Source of the DNA: Ceratopteris richardii
Taxonomy: Eukaryota; Streptophyta; Polypodiopsida; Polypodiales; Pteridaceae
Direction: 5' to 3'
DNA: 64,000 nucleotides
NCBI GenBank assembly: GCA_020310875.1
Contig: CM035428.1
Location: 99,709,731 to 99,773,730, forward strand
Shown: piece after piece, positions 1 to 11,579 of the stretch
Numbering within the stretch: position 1 is the stretch's first letter
Layout of the letters: each line of letters starts with the position of its first letter
Program-made: the position numbers and the translations under genes
The notes under the pieces: generated by a model
Database searches by the model: none
The model's input: the letters and a program-made list of their open reading frames with translations, nothing else
What the model was told of the DNA's origin: nothing

Positions 1-1881
1 ATGGCTTGCGGTCATGCCAAGCCTCATATGGAGTGATAGACTGCAGCGCTTTAGTGGGACACCTGTTCAGTACATATGTTGCACACATGACGGCCTCAAG
101 CCAAAAACTATGTGGTAAAGTCTGACTCTTGACCATACATCTCGCCATCTCCATAAGTGACATGTTCTTTCGTTCAGCAACTCCATTCTATTGAGGTGTA
201 TACGGCACTGTACACTGGTGTTTTATCCCATGTTCAGCCAGAAATGCATTAAAATTTGAAGACATATATTCCCCCCCTCGATCAGAACAGAGGGTGCCCA
301 TTTTACATGCTGACAGATTTTTACCCAAAATCAAAAACTATTTGAAGCACATGAACACTTCGGACTTTGCCTTCAATGGATATACCCATGCATGCCTGGA
401 AAAATCATCGATGAAAGTCACGAAGTAAAGATAATTCCCAAAAGAAGGTGCCTGCATAGGACCACATACATCATTATGTACAAGCTGCAATTTCTGAGTA
501 GCCCGAACTGAACCATCTTTTGGAAAGGATGAACGCTGCATTTTGCCCAAAATACAGCCTTCACAAAAATGTTTTCCAGGTGCCTCAAGTTTGGGCAAAG
601 AGGACACCATTTTAGATTTCTACACGCGTAGCAAACTAGCAAAATTCAAATTACCAAAGCGTGCATGCCAAATCTTTGCATCTGACATAGCCTGAGAATC
701 ATTTACTACACATGCCAAATCATTTACAGATCTTTCATAGTCTATGAGCTTATACAACCCACGACATAAAATGCTAGAAGCAATAATCACATCGCCATTT
801 GACATATCATGAACTGTACACCTGTCATTAACAAATTTCACAACCAAGCCAATCTTGGCTAATGCAAAAACTGATAACAAGTTCTTCTTGATCCCTGGCA
901 CAAATAAAGCATCTGACAAAGTGAAAGAACTACCATCAGCAGTAGTCAAAATGATCTTACCAACTCCCATAACAGGATAAGAGGAGTTGTTGGCGCATGT
1001 AACAGTATTCCCTGAAGGGGCAGGCTCGAGTGAAGAGAAGAAACTGCGCTACGAGCTAATATGTTTGGTCGCCCCAGTGTAAAAATACCAAACATCTGAG
1101 TCTACTGCAGACATGCACTGCTCATGAGAAGATGGGTCAAAACTGCAGACAATAGTAAATGCCCATTCTTCTTCCTGCACAAGATTAGCAGACTCTGTTT
1201 TTGGTGAGAGGCCTCTACAACAACCATTCCAGCCTCTTTCTTCTTTGCCTCTTTAGCAGCCACTTTTGGATAGTTCTTTATGATATGATCATTCCCTTTA
1301 CAGTACTTACAAAACAATTTCTGCTTTTCTAATTTCTTCTCATCTTTATCTTCCTTCTTCGAATATGCAGAATTAGCAGATTTCTACTTACTAGTTGAAG
1401 AGCTCCATTTTCCTTTGCCCTTCTGACTAGCCAAGAAAGCTTGATCTGCAACTCGCATAATGGACCTGTTCTGCCTGGACTGATCTTCCTGCAACAGAAC
1501 AGAGACTAACTCCTCAAATGATAAGGCATTTGGATTGCCTTTCATCATCAACCGAAGAGTAGAAGCAAAACGTTGATGTGAATCAGGAAGACTATTCAGA
1601 ACGGTCTGCACAAGTGAGCTATCTGGTATAACCTCATCAGTAGAAATCAACTGTTCCTTCAAGTCTTTGATCTTCGTTAGGAAACTGTCCATAGAATCAC
1701 CTTCATTCATGTGCTCACTCTCCAATTGTTTTTGGAGGTAAGCAACAGGAGCCTCATTCCTAGCTTGGTACAATGTGGTAAGTGTATCCCAAGCATCCTT
1801 AGCTGTTCTGCAAGAGCAAATGTGAGGAATAATGGCACGTTTGATAGACAAAGCTATGAATGCATGTGCCTGGGGAACACT
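1..1881 (-). pseudogene. Copia element A: gag-protease-integrase part of a decayed polyprotein
   Basis: Reading on the minus strand, this is the 5' half of a Ty1/copia gag-pol of the same family as the intact element at 57427-62551; the rest lies beyond the left edge. Visible parts are the gag helical region (about 1400-1880), the zinc knuckle near 1270-1310, the pre-integrase/integrase zinc region (about 560-970) and the start of the integrase core. Premature TAG codons sit at 188-190, 620-622 and 1384-1386; the intact relative has CAG at each. A deletion near 1881 joins 5' leader sequence directly to the middle of gag, removing the start codon and roughly the first 100 residues. The copy cannot encode its own proteins. 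The family call is firm because long stretches match the intact copy almost base for base. Confidence 0.93.
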
Positions 1882-1964
1882 CTGAGTATGCTCACCAAAT
1901 TCTGTGCGAATCTGAGACTGCAAACGGAGGAGTGTCGACGACACCCTAGATGAAGCGACGACTT

Positions 1965-1976
1965 GTTCTGATACCA
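1965..1976 (-). other. Primer-binding site of copia element A
   Basis: On the minus strand this reads TGGTATCAGAAC, two bases inside the LTR end. It matches the plant copia site for initiator Met-tRNA (TGGTATCAGAGC) except for one G-to-A change. Confidence 0.8.
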
Positions 1977-1978
1977 AT

Positions 1979-2209
1979 TGTTGGAGTTAGACGTCTGCGG
2001 AAGCACACGAACAACACAAGGGAAGAAGAAGAAGCTTGGAGCACAACACATAATACTGAATGTATTACTAGAGAATGTACAAATATAATTAGTCCATTAG
2101 GGCAATAGGCATATATACAAGCCGAGGAAAAAAAACCTCCTAAAGGGGGAAAAAAGTGCCCCGACGGTCCTAGAGTGTTCACACACATCACTACCTAAAT
2201 ATATCAACA
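1979..2209 (-). repeat. 5' LTR of copia element A
   Basis: This 231-bp LTR begins TGTTGG and ends TCAACA on the plus strand. It is the same family as the LTRs at 41216, 46143, 57427 and 62322, with several scattered differences, many at CpG or CHG positions. The TATA-like stretch GTATATA..GCC lies in the same place as in the other copies. The partner LTR is outside the window, so the target duplication cannot be checked. Confidence 0.93.
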
Positions 2210-2793
2210 ATTTCCAATGAAGATTTATATGATGCACTTATTGATGAGATGACTTACATAGAAGAGGCAAAAGCTATGCCTAAATGGTTGGTGCAGACTT
2301 TGGGAGATAAGAAATTAGATGCATCTTTTTGATGGCGTTCGTTTGGGCTCTCATAGTGCTACCTTTGCATCAAATTGCTATGCAATGGATGTCTCTAGCC
2401 TTTTGGATGAGAATGAGCCTGTTTCTTTTGATGAAGCACAAAATTTGGAAAATTGGATGGGTGCTATGCAATCAAAATATGATGCTATTATGAAAAATGG
2501 TACTTCTTATTTACATTATTTGCCACCAGGAAAAAGGTTATGCTCAAGAGAAAGCCATTGATTTTGATGAAAATTTTTCCCCCACATGTTGAATGACTAC
2601 TGTCCATTGCATTTGTGCATGTGCATCTCATCATGGTTGGAATGTACATTGATTGGACATTATAACTACATTTTTGAATGGTGATTTACATGAAGAAGTG
2701 TATGATTTTTAGCCCTGTGGTTTTGTGCAAAAAGGGCATGAAATAAAGTGTGCATGTTGAAAACAACATTGTATGGGTTGAAACAAGGATCAT
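2210..2793 (+). pseudogene. Older copia reverse-transcriptase fragment (target of A)
   Basis: This plus-strand fragment aligns with the pre-RT and RT region of element B at about 44318-44990 but is clearly more diverged. It keeps the run DENEPVSFDEAQNLENWM and the reading GDLHEEVY in degraded form. About 100 bp is missing near 2535, where the LPPGK motif jumps to the GYAQE motif. It starts exactly at the LTR edge of A and stops exactly where the TGTTACC terminus at 2794 begins. It is therefore probably an old related copia into which A inserted on one side and C on the other. Confidence 0.8.
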
Positions 2794-3089
2794 TGTTACC
2801 ATTAGTGTCCATGTGAAAGGCCAAATGACCACCGAACACTTTTGTATATGTTCTTTAATAAAAGATATAGTGGCATGGTCAACCACAGACTGTAAGTTGG
2901 ACCACATTGGTTACACCTAAGAAGTATGTGTTTGTGCTCCCTGTGTATTGTGTTTTTTTGCGTATTCTATAGCCTCTACGCAGAGTGTCATGTGTGGCAC
3001 TAGGAGCTCAGTTTTCTACTCTGAGGATATCGTCATGGAGATCTCAAGAAGGAGAGCGCACTGTGGTGCATCACCAACAAAATACTTCA
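2794..3089 (+). repeat. Probable 5' LTR of copia element C
   Basis: The segment begins TGTTACCATTAGTGTCC, nearly identical to the sequence after the polypurine tract at 8549, and is followed by a primer-binding-like site at 3091. Apart from the first 23 bases the body does not visibly match the 3' LTR at 8549-8837. The right boundary is inferred and could be about 3079. Confidence 0.5.
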
Positions 3090-3090
3090 T

Positions 3091-3102
3091 TAGTATCAGA
3101 GC
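3091..3102 (+). other. Primer-binding site of copia element C
   Basis: TAGTATCAGAGC differs at one base from TGGTATCAGAGC, the plant copia site complementary to initiator Met-tRNA. It lies downstream of an LTR-like segment and upstream of the gag at 4449. Confidence 0.6.
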
Positions 3103-4448
3103 ATTTTGATGCAAAAGCTTTGTTCCTTTTGTGTGAGCGAAGCGAGCACCTGCCCACCCACCCAATGCTTTCTCCAAAGCTTACGAATAAGGTGGTGACC
3201 AAAGCATAGACCTTGGCATACCTTGTCATCCGAGTTGTTGAAGTCACTCTTGGCACCATTGGCTGTGTGCAAGGTAGGACCTCAATGATCAAGGAAGACA
3301 GAGGTTCCTGGTACTTCCCAGGAGGTCACTCATCCCAGTATTGTTCCCCTTGGAGCTCGCTTAACTGTGGCAATCACTTGCCACTAAGATACACTCTTGT
3401 GGTGCTTCAAGAAGGGAAAAGACTAAGGTTCACATTATCTTCAACACGTTTTGGGTCCTCAAAGCTTCATTCTTTGCTTTCAAAGCCTATTTTTGAAGCA
3501 TTTTTGGGATGATTTTTGGAGCCATTTTTTAGTACTTTCGTGCATAGTTCTCTTCACAGAGGAACATCAAGAAGGGTGTTCTTTGCACTCCTTCAACAAT
3601 GAATGCTCACCTTTTGGGGCTGTGTTTTCAGCCACACTAGTTAATCTACAGGTTTCTTGAAAGGTTTTAGTTGTAGTGGGAGCAGCCATCGCAAGTCTAT
3701 GTAAGTTTTTGACCCTAAAGAACAGAGTTGACAGACACTTGCAGTGTCATTGGCGAGTGTTTGGCCAGTGAATTCAGCCATTTAGTGCCATTTTACTACA
3801 CATATTGAGCAGATACACACTATGAATGCTTCCCTGGATACTGCTTATGTACGTCCATGTGGTCATTGATATAGTGGTTATGTTTTTGCATAAAGCCTTT
3901 TACGTTTGATAAAGAGTGTCATGGTGAGGTTTTCTTAACTCGGAGACATCCAAATGTTAGGGTCTCTTCAGTGATGCAAGTGGAAGACTTACCCAACCTC
4001 GCCATAGGAGATGTATGATAGTTGTTTATAAGTGCTCCATAAACCTAGTTGGCTTCTTTTGGGTAGCTCATTATATACACTGGAGTCAATGATTCACTAT
4101 GCATGTAAACATGTCAGTACTTGTAGTCTTATGAGATTTTGAAACTCGCCATATGCTCATTTTGCAGAGGATACTCTGGATTTTTTTTCTAGATTTTTGG
4201 TTTTTTCAACTATACATTGGTCGATTTACGCCTTAATACACTTATTGATGTGAGCACATTTATTCTCACATAATCCTTTTGGTTGGTCATTATTGTTCAT
4301 TAATTCATTTTTCTAGGAAGACTACATAATTCTCTTCTAGAATCTGACACTTGGTCATCCTTCGTTGAGCCTTAGTGGTGTTTGGAATCTTCTAGCTCCA
4401 TTATCATCCTATTCAGTTCTGTACCATCATGGCATAGAGGTCTCAAGC
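3103..4448 (+). other. Leader of copia element C, no gene seen
   Basis: About 1.3 kb lies between the primer-binding site and the first gag codon. Short open frames at 2985-3660 match nothing I recognise and have no typical coding character. The length is large for a copia leader, so unrelated sequence may be inserted here. A TGGCATAGAGG string at about 4430 resembles a degraded primer-binding site and is an alternative. Confidence 0.4.
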
Positions 4449-5500
4449 ATGTTTGGTGGATCAGGATCTAGTGCTAGTGTTCGGAGGAGGAGCTATAACT
4501 TGTCAGGCAAAGACCATTTTGAGATCTGAAAATTTGATGGCACAAAATTTGCTCTATGGAAGAATCATATTAAAGATGTGATGATTCAGAGGAGGCAATG
4601 GAAGCCAATAAATGGAATCTCAAAGAAGCCTACTCACATGGATGAAGATGATTGGGATGAGTTAGATAACATGGCTAGTTCCACGATTCGATTGCAACTA
4701 GCACATAATGTTTACTTTACAATATTAGACTACGAAAGTGCAGAGGAGCTTTGGAAGAAGTTATACAATATATATGAAAAAGAGACGACATCAAATAAAG
4801 TGTATTTGATGAGAAAATGATATGACCTTCACATGAAGGACACACATAGTGTTGCTTCTCATCTAAATGAGTTTGATGCAATATTCTCAGTTACAAGCTC
4901 AAAAAATGGATATGGATAATGAAATGAAAGCAGTCTTGTTGTTATGCACCTTGCCATCATCATGGGATATGTTTTGCATAGCCATTAGCAATAGTGCACC
5001 TGGTGGTAAACTGGTCTATGATGACATATGTGGAGCACTCTTGAGTGAGGAGATTTGTAGAAAATCTATGGTTGGAACTCAGAGTGAGATACATATAATG
5101 TTTGTGATTCTTACCAAGGAAAGAATCAACAATGTGATAGGAGCAAGAACAAGGAAAAGAATGGTCAACGGAATAAGAGTAGAAGTAAATCAAGAGGGAT
5201 ATTGAATGCCATTATTTTCATAAGAAAGAACACATGAAGAAAGATTGTTATGCATTAAAGAATGCTAAAGGTAAAGGACAAAATGTTGATGGGCATGTTA
5301 AACAACTAATTGCACCATCTACTTCGACTGTAACGATTGTGGAAATTAATGCTATTTTTGATGATGCTGATGTGTTGACACTCAATAGCACTATGCCAAC
5401 TCAAGCTCTTATGGCTGATTCTATTCCCCACATGTGGCTGGTAGATTCTTACTGCTTCTTTCCATGTGACACCACACATAGAATGGTTCTCTAATTATGC
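4449..5500 (+). pseudogene. Copia element C gag, decayed
   Basis: Gag is the nucleocapsid polyprotein that packages the element RNA. The ATG at 4449 opens a frame with a typical copia gag start (FEI-stop-KFDGTKFALWK). This continues into the conserved helical region, including LQLAHNVYFTI and AEELWKKLYNIYEKE near 4690-4790. A TGA breaks the frame at about 4818, and later pieces lie at 4867-5205 and 5234-5494. The zinc knuckle near 5200-5250 reads C-H-Y-F-(4)-H-(4)-C, so its second cysteine is phenylalanine. Several frameshifts make it non-functional. Confidence 0.85.
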
Positions 5501-6600
5501 ACCAAAGTCTCTTGGTTAGCTTGAGACTTGGTGACTCTTGCTAGTGTGTGGGGATCAAAGATGTGGTTGTGTAGTTCATTGATGGTTCAAAAATTACTAT
5601 GCATAATGTATGCCATGTACTAAGTTATGACATAGTTTGATGTTTCTTGGTCAACTGGATGACCTTGGTTACAAGGTGGTCTTTTACGCTTAGTCCTTTC
5701 GCATATCAAAGGGCAATATAGTTATTGCAAAAGGAAGCAAAGTTGGCTCACTTTATCCTTTATTTGTATCACAAAAAGAACACTTGTTAGCTACTACTGA
5801 ATAGCCTATGGCTTGTATTTGGCATGGCCGTTTAGGCCATACATCATGTAGTGGAATGGAAAATCTTTCTGGTTCTAGCTACTTACTTGTGTTATCTTTC
5901 TCTAATTTTTCATTTTGTGAGCATTTTCAATATGGAAAGCAAACTAGGAATGTGCACAAGATGCACATTGACTCTTCAATTCATCCTTTAGATCTCATTC
6001 ATATAGATGTGTGTGGTCCTTTGCCCACAAGGTCATTAGGTGGTTCTCTTTATTTTGTCACTTTCATAGATGATGCTACTAGGAAAGTTTGGATTTATCC
6101 TATCAAAGCAAAGGATGAGGTATTCCCTACTTTCAAAAAATGGCTTGCTTCAATTGAGAATAAAAAAAGAACTAAGCTTAAGACTTTACGTTCAGATAAT
6201 GGGGGTGAGTATACCTCACATGAATTCAGCCTTTTCTATCAGTCTAGAGGAACTCATAGAGAGTTTACAGCCCCTTATACCCCAATACAGAATGGTGTAG
6301 CTGAAAGGATGAACAGAGCTATTCAAGATAGAGTATTTTCTATGCTGCATCATGAAAAAATTTCACAAGGCTTTTGGGCAAAAGCAATATTCATTGCAAT
6401 TCATGTGATTAACCTTTCACCTAGTATTGCCAAAGGTCTGAAAGTAGTACAAGAGTTATGAAAAGGGAAGCCATCGTATTATGATCATCTTTGAGTTTTT
6501 GGGTGTGAAGCATATGTTCATATACCCAAGAATTTTTGACAAAAGTTGGAGCATAAGTCAAAGAAATGCATTTTTCTCGGATATGGTTGAGAAAGACAAT
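5430..6600 (+). pseudogene. Copia element C protease and integrase, decayed
   Basis: The retropepsin-like start (WLVDS) is at about 5440 and loses frame straight after the catalytic Asp-Ser, continuing in the next frame as SFHVTPHIEWFS. The pre-integrase motif (WHGRLGHTS) is at 5818-5845. The integrase core spans about 5990-6460: the first Asp in LIHIDVCGP, the second in LRSDNGGEY, and the Glu in QNGVAERMNR, so all three catalytic residues survive. Stop codons interrupt the region after 6461 (TGA, TGG-to-TGA type changes). The gene order protease-integrase-RT identifies Ty1/copia. Confidence 0.88.
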
Positions 6601-6839
6601 TTGTATATCGCTTATGGGATCCTAAAACATGAGCAATGATCAAAAGTAGTGATGTCATTCTCAATGAGTCTAAGATGCATAAACAACCCATTAAGGAGGT
6701 TGAAATGAGAAGATTGGTGTTTGAGGATACTAGTCCTCTAGTTAGCATGCATAAAAATGCTACACATAGGGATGTTCAAGAGAGAATGTCTGATCAGATC
6801 AATCTGTGAATGTTCCTAGTCAACAATAATTGAGACCTT

Positions 6840-8360
6840 CTACACGTGTCTCACATCCATCTGATAGATATGTTCCAAGTTTGGATTTTGGTATGCTAAT
6901 AGATGCTGGAGACTCTCTTGCTACAAAGAGGCTATGCAAACAACGGATCATGTCAAGTGGGAGCATGCCATGAAGAGTGAGTTGGATTCTATTCACAAGA
7001 ATGGTACTTGAGATTTAGTACCTTTGCCAAAGGGAAAGAAAGTTTACCATGTAAATGGGTATATAAGTTGAAATTCACATAAGATAGTGCTTCTACAAAT
7101 TATAAAGCACAACTTGTTGCAAAGGGTTTTAAGCAACAACGTGGTGTTAATATCGAGGAAATATTCTCTCCAGTTGTCAAGATGACTACCCTATGCATGT
7201 TGCTTGGATTTGTTGCAATGTTGGACTAAGAGATAGTCCAAGTGGATGTGAAAACTTCTTTCTTGCATGGAGATCTTACAGATGAGATCTATATGGAACA
7301 TCCAGAGGGTTATGTAGTTCCTAGAAATGGTACCAAAAGTTTGATGATTTTTATGAGTTCTCAAGGCTATTCTTGAAGCAATGAGGATCATTGTCTCTAC
7401 ACAAAGAGATGCTCAGATGGCAGCTTGATATGCTTGGTACTTTATGTCAATGATATGTTGATTGCTAGGAAGTCCTCTTATGACTTATCAATTCTCAAAA
7501 AGAAGTTGAGTGAGACATTTGATATGAAGGATTTGGGGGATTCCAAACATATTCTTGGCATGTGCATTACTTGTGATAGGAGTAGAAGATGCATCTACTT
7601 GTCACAAAGTGAGTACATATCCAAAGTACTTCACAAGTTCAATATGCAGGGTGGAAAGGCATTGAGCACACCTTTACCCATATATGTGGAATTGAGCAAG
7701 GATGATCACCCCAAATCAGATGAGGAAAAGGAATTCATGAACAAAATTCCTTATCATTCTGTTGTTGGTAGTCTCATGTATGCTATGGTAGCTACGAGAC
7801 CAGACATTGCATTTGTAGTGGGAGTTGTGAGCAGATATATGTCTAATCCTAGCAAGCAACATTGGGAAGCTATCAAGATGATTTTGAGATATCTGAATGG
7901 CACTTAGGACAAGTGTCTATGCTTAGGTAGAGGAAAAGCATCCATTATTGGTTACACAGATTTTGACTATGCTGGTTGTGTAGACAATCGTAAGTCTACA
8001 ACAAGGTATATTTTTCATTTTGCTGGAGGTGCTATCTCCTGGAGGTCTCATCTTCAAGAATGTACAGTTGGTTCCACCACAAAAGTAGAGTATGTTGCAG
8101 CAAGTGAGGCATGTAAAGAAGCATTGTGGCTTTCTCGTCTTGCTTGTGATATTGGTCTACCTCAGGATGTACCTCGTTTGCTCAATGATAGTCAGAGTGC
8201 CATTGCTCTGGCTAAGAATCTCGTCTATCATTCAAAGACCAAGCACATTGAGGTGAGGTATCACTTCATTAGAGATTGCTTAGCCACTGACCGCATTATT
8301 CTTGAGAAGGTTCATACTCGAGATAATGTTGCAGATGCTTTGACTAAAGCTCTACCATAG
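6840..8360 (+). pseudogene. Copia element C reverse transcriptase and RNase H, decayed
   Basis: The RT begins with recognisable but broken pieces near 6950-7300 (motifs like WVYKLKF, and FLHGDL for the usual FLNGDL). It is open from 7425 to 7907, and the catalytic box reads YVND instead of YVDD, a G-to-A loss of one metal-binding Asp. The thumb and connection region (YHSVVGSLMYAMVATRPDIA) is well kept. After a TAG at 7907, RNase H runs from about 7950 to 8360, with DNDSQSAIAL-type and HIEVRYHFIRD motifs and the usual copia end NVADALTKALP. The polypurine tract follows 180 bp later. Confidence 0.88.
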
Positions 8361-8538
8361 GATAGCTTTCAACAGTGTTGTCACTTGATGGGGGTTACTT
8401 GATACATGATCTTACACAGTCACTTGTACACTGTATAACATGCCCATGAGGTGGAAGGTATAGTTTGTATACTTACACTCAGGTATTCTTTATCATTCTT
8501 CATTTATCCCCATAGTTACTTTGGCCATATTGTCCTTT

Positions 8539-8548
8539 AGTGGGAGGT
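8539..8548 (+). other. Polypurine tract of copia element C
   Basis: AGTGGGAGGT lies immediately before the TGTTACC start of the 3' LTR. It is the expected second-strand primer of a plus-strand element. Confidence 0.75.
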
Positions 8549-8837
8549 TGTTACCGTTAGTGTCCATGTGTGTAACATGGAGTATCCTTCATTATTATTG
8601 AAACAAAGGTGTGAACCACCTCATAGATATAAAGAGTAAGATACTCACATGAGTGCCAAGTGGCACTCATGTGAGAGGCTATGAGCAATTACCTTGTGAG
8701 TAATTAGAGAGAGTGAGAGAGTATATGAAATGCTACACACGGCTAGGCAATTAACATCACATCAATCTCTGTGTCCTTCTCGGGATTTGTGCAGATAGAG
8801 AGAGACTCCAAAATGGAGGGCCTCATAGGGAGTAACA
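8549..8837 (+). repeat. 3' LTR of copia element C
   Basis: The segment starts TGTTACC after a polypurine tract and ends GAGTAACA, giving the short inverted termini TGTTAC/GTAACA. A TATA-type box (TATAAAG, 8628-8634) lies about 80 bp in. It carries a perfect hairpin at 8644-8675. The next bases, TGGTATCCAAGCC, look like a primer-binding site, which is unexpected after a 3' LTR; see findings. Confidence 0.65.
8644..8675. repeat. Perfect 15-bp inverted repeat inside the C LTR
   Basis: CTCACATGAGTGCCA is followed after two bases by its exact reverse complement, just downstream of the TATA-type box. It would lie at the 5' end of the element transcript. Confidence 0.85.
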
Positions 8838-9929
8838 TTGGTATCCAAGCCAGGAGACACCGTACATGAGTGTAGGCAGCCGAACAACCATGCCACACAG
8901 TCGGATGGCCATGCCATATTGAACAACACGTAGGAGACACACTCATGTAGGAGACATGCCCACAAGAGAGCTTGGCTCTCTCTTCTCCCTCTTCCCTCCC
9001 TCTTGGGTGAGGGAATGAAGAAGGCCTTGGTTATATACCTGCTTTTGGCACTATAGATTTTCTATGTGGGATTAATAGATTCATTATCATGCATGTGCTA
9101 TGGAGGAGAGGATCCATCTTCAAAGGGTAATTGAACTTACTCTTTTCCGATTTTTTTCTTAAAAAGAAAGCAAAAACTAGAACTATTATGGAACATAATG
9201 GAGGGAAATGAAGTTGCACATATGTATATGGGGCTATAGATTCGGTCTATGGGTCATTGGGACAGCTAAAAAATCTTCAAGTTTTCAGTTGGGCCCTCCA
9301 AAGTCACCACGTCATGAAGAATGGTTTTTCTGCCTTGACATACCCGCCTTCTCGAAACCGTAGCTTGGTGACCCAACATTGGATTTGAGAAATTTTTGTT
9401 AGGTTACAAAGCTACTTCTAAGCTTTGTTCAAGAACAGATGCTGATTGATTTGGAGAAGATTTGATCAACCAAAATCCCTCATCAACAAAAACTAGGCAG
9501 CCACTTTTGGGCCTAATTTTTCATCATTTGGCATCCGAATCATCTTTCTTCTTTGGAGTAGCTTCATTTGAATTATAGATGTTGGACAACCTATTTTGGA
9601 CTGCCAAGGACTAGCAAAAATTAAAAGTTCTTTAGTTTGACTCAGTTTGTTTATTTGAGGCTATTGCCATATGTTTTTGGCATCGTTCTTGCTCATTTTT
9701 GGTGATTAGAACCTCCTTGGACCGACTGGAAATTTCAAATTTTTGTTTGGGCCTGGTGAGGATTGTAGATCATTGCCTTCACGCTTCAAATATCACTTCG
9801 ATTTTGCTTCGGGACCTTCATTTTGTATCAAGGGAGTGCTCTAGTATTATATTTTTCTTCTTCTTGCATATTTAAGTTTACTTCCATTACTGTAACATAC
9901 TCTAGTTAAGTAAACGAGGGGAGTGAGAT
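8838..9929. other. No gene seen; possible second leader, then unassigned sequence
   Basis: The first 14 bases resemble a copia primer-binding site with two mismatches. The rest holds short local inverted repeats (for example AGAGAGC/GCTCTCT near 8952-8975). It also holds two similar strings around CTATAGATT (about 9051 and 9235). The 5' LTR of element D should lie somewhere here or just left of 9930, but I could not delimit it. Confidence 0.35.
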
Positions 9930-11070
9930 ATGGATTACAAGGATAAATAAATCTTAGACCACACTTCTCCATCTAAAGAACAACTAAAGGACCCTCACCA
10001 TAGGATGGAAGAGGTAGAGCTTGAGCAGGAGGTTGAGAAAAAACTAGAGGGAAAAGAGCCACAACAAGAAGAGTATTCTTATGTGGAACTCTACAATGAG
10101 TTTGTTACTCATGAACAATTCATAGAGTTAAAAGAAGATACCCGTAGATTAGAGAGAGACATAGGTAGCATGATGTCTCTCATTGAACAGCTTAGGTCTC
10201 AAATGATCTCACTTGAGATACATGTCACATCTTTCCTAGCAAGGAAGGAAAGAGAAACTCCTACTCTTCTTGTAGACATGGCTAGGAAAGATTCTTCTTT
10301 TCCTAGTAAGCAAAAAGGAGAGCGTTCTAGGGAAGCTCCCCTCATGAAAGACTTGAATCCACCTACCTTTAAGGGGGATGACCATGAGAGAAACAAGGAT
10401 GCAATCTATGATTGTTTATAAATGGTGGATGAGTCTCAAGGAGGCTAATTCTATCCCTATGGACTAAACTAAGTTTGAAACTCTCTTCCTCAAATAGTTT
10501 CTTCCTGAGAATGAGGAAGAGAGGAATTGGGATGAGTGGGATAGGATCACCCAGAGAGGTAGGCCTTTGACAGTCTACATATCCCTCTATAGGGATATCA
10601 TTTTGAAACTTAAGGGATTGGATAACTTCTAGAAAACAAGAGGGTTTGTTAGGGGTTTAGATAAAGCCATCAAGAGAGAGGTAAGAAGAAATGCACCTAA
10701 GATGTTTGAGGAGGCGATCAAGTATGCCTAGATTTATGAGGACCATAACCATCCTCAATATATTCCTATGGAGATGGATCAGCCCCTTAAACCTCTTAGC
10801 ACGACTAAGTTCAAGAAGAAAGTGCCATTAGGGGGAAAAAAATCTTCATTAAGAAACAAAAATCTGAAGGGCCTAGGTTACCGATCGAGCAGTTTGAGAG
10901 GGCCAAGAGAGGGAACCATGTTTTAGGTGTTTGTCTCCTAGCCATTCACAGTGGAACTATCCATTCAAGAAGGGGGAAGAAAAGAAGAGAGGACCAGAGA
11001 GTAGTACGGCCCCTGATAAGGGCAAAAAGGTGGTCCACCTAGTGTAGACACTTCCTATTCATGGCAGATC
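9930..11070 (+). pseudogene. Ty3 element D gag, decayed
   Basis: The ATG at 9930 is in frame with the longer open stretch from 10005 to 10421 but meets a TAA at 9948. The open part is rich in Glu and Lys with a short coiled-coil segment (ERDIGSMMSLIEQLRSQM), then leads to NPPTFKGDD, the usual start of the Ty3 gag capsid region. Later capsid motifs occur in changing frames to about 10790. The zinc knuckle near 10917-10965 reads C-F-R-C-(4)-H-(4)-Y, with the final Cys lost by a G-to-A change. It is a dead copy. Confidence 0.75.
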
Positions 11071-11099
11071 TGGCTGCAAGGGAGTGGAGGTGATGCATG

Positions 11100-11570
11100 A
11101 GGATATTGAGCACACCTGTTGTTTGACTCAGTCATTGTGGCCACCTTAGTTTGGACCACATGGCTTGGTTAAACTTCATGCTAGTGTATATGGGACCAGA
11201 GTGCAAGTCATGATAGATGACTCTACCACTCATAACTTCATAAACTATGCTCTGGTAAAAAAGCTAAGGATTCCCCAATATGCTAATGCACATAAATACA
11301 TAGTATCTATGATGCAAGGGGAAGATAAGAGGATATGGGATACTATGGTATTCAATCTGGAAGTCAAGATGCAGGATTATATTGACCACATGGACTTCCA
11401 AATTATGAATATGGAGAGGACACACCTTGTGTTAGGAAGAGAGTGGCTATGGGGGTTGGGAGACACACTTAAATGCAGTTAACAAAACAACACCCTTGAG
11501 TTTGAAAAAAATGGAAGTAAATTTTGCATACAAGGAGAGAGAGATGTACCTAGTGCACCTCTAATCTCAT
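11100..11570 (+). pseudogene. Ty3 element D protease, decayed
   Basis: The open stretch 11165-11482 matches plant Ty3 retropepsins: the flap and active-site region reads VQVMIDDSTTHNFI, where LIDSGATHNFI would be usual, and LVLGREWL is at its end. The Asp-Ser-Gly triad has become Asp-Asp-Ser-Thr, so the enzyme would be altered even if made. It lies in the expected position between gag and RT. Confidence 0.78.
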
Positions 11571-11579
11571 CTTTAGAGT

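Noticed and set aside
2985..3660. Open frames of 69-99 codons in the C leader
   Set aside because: No recognisable motif, overlapping in several frames, and no link to gag.
9084..9110. ATCAT plus RT-like sequence as the right target duplication of C
   Set aside because: Only about 70% match over 27 bases, fading at once, and the preceding bases do not end in CA.
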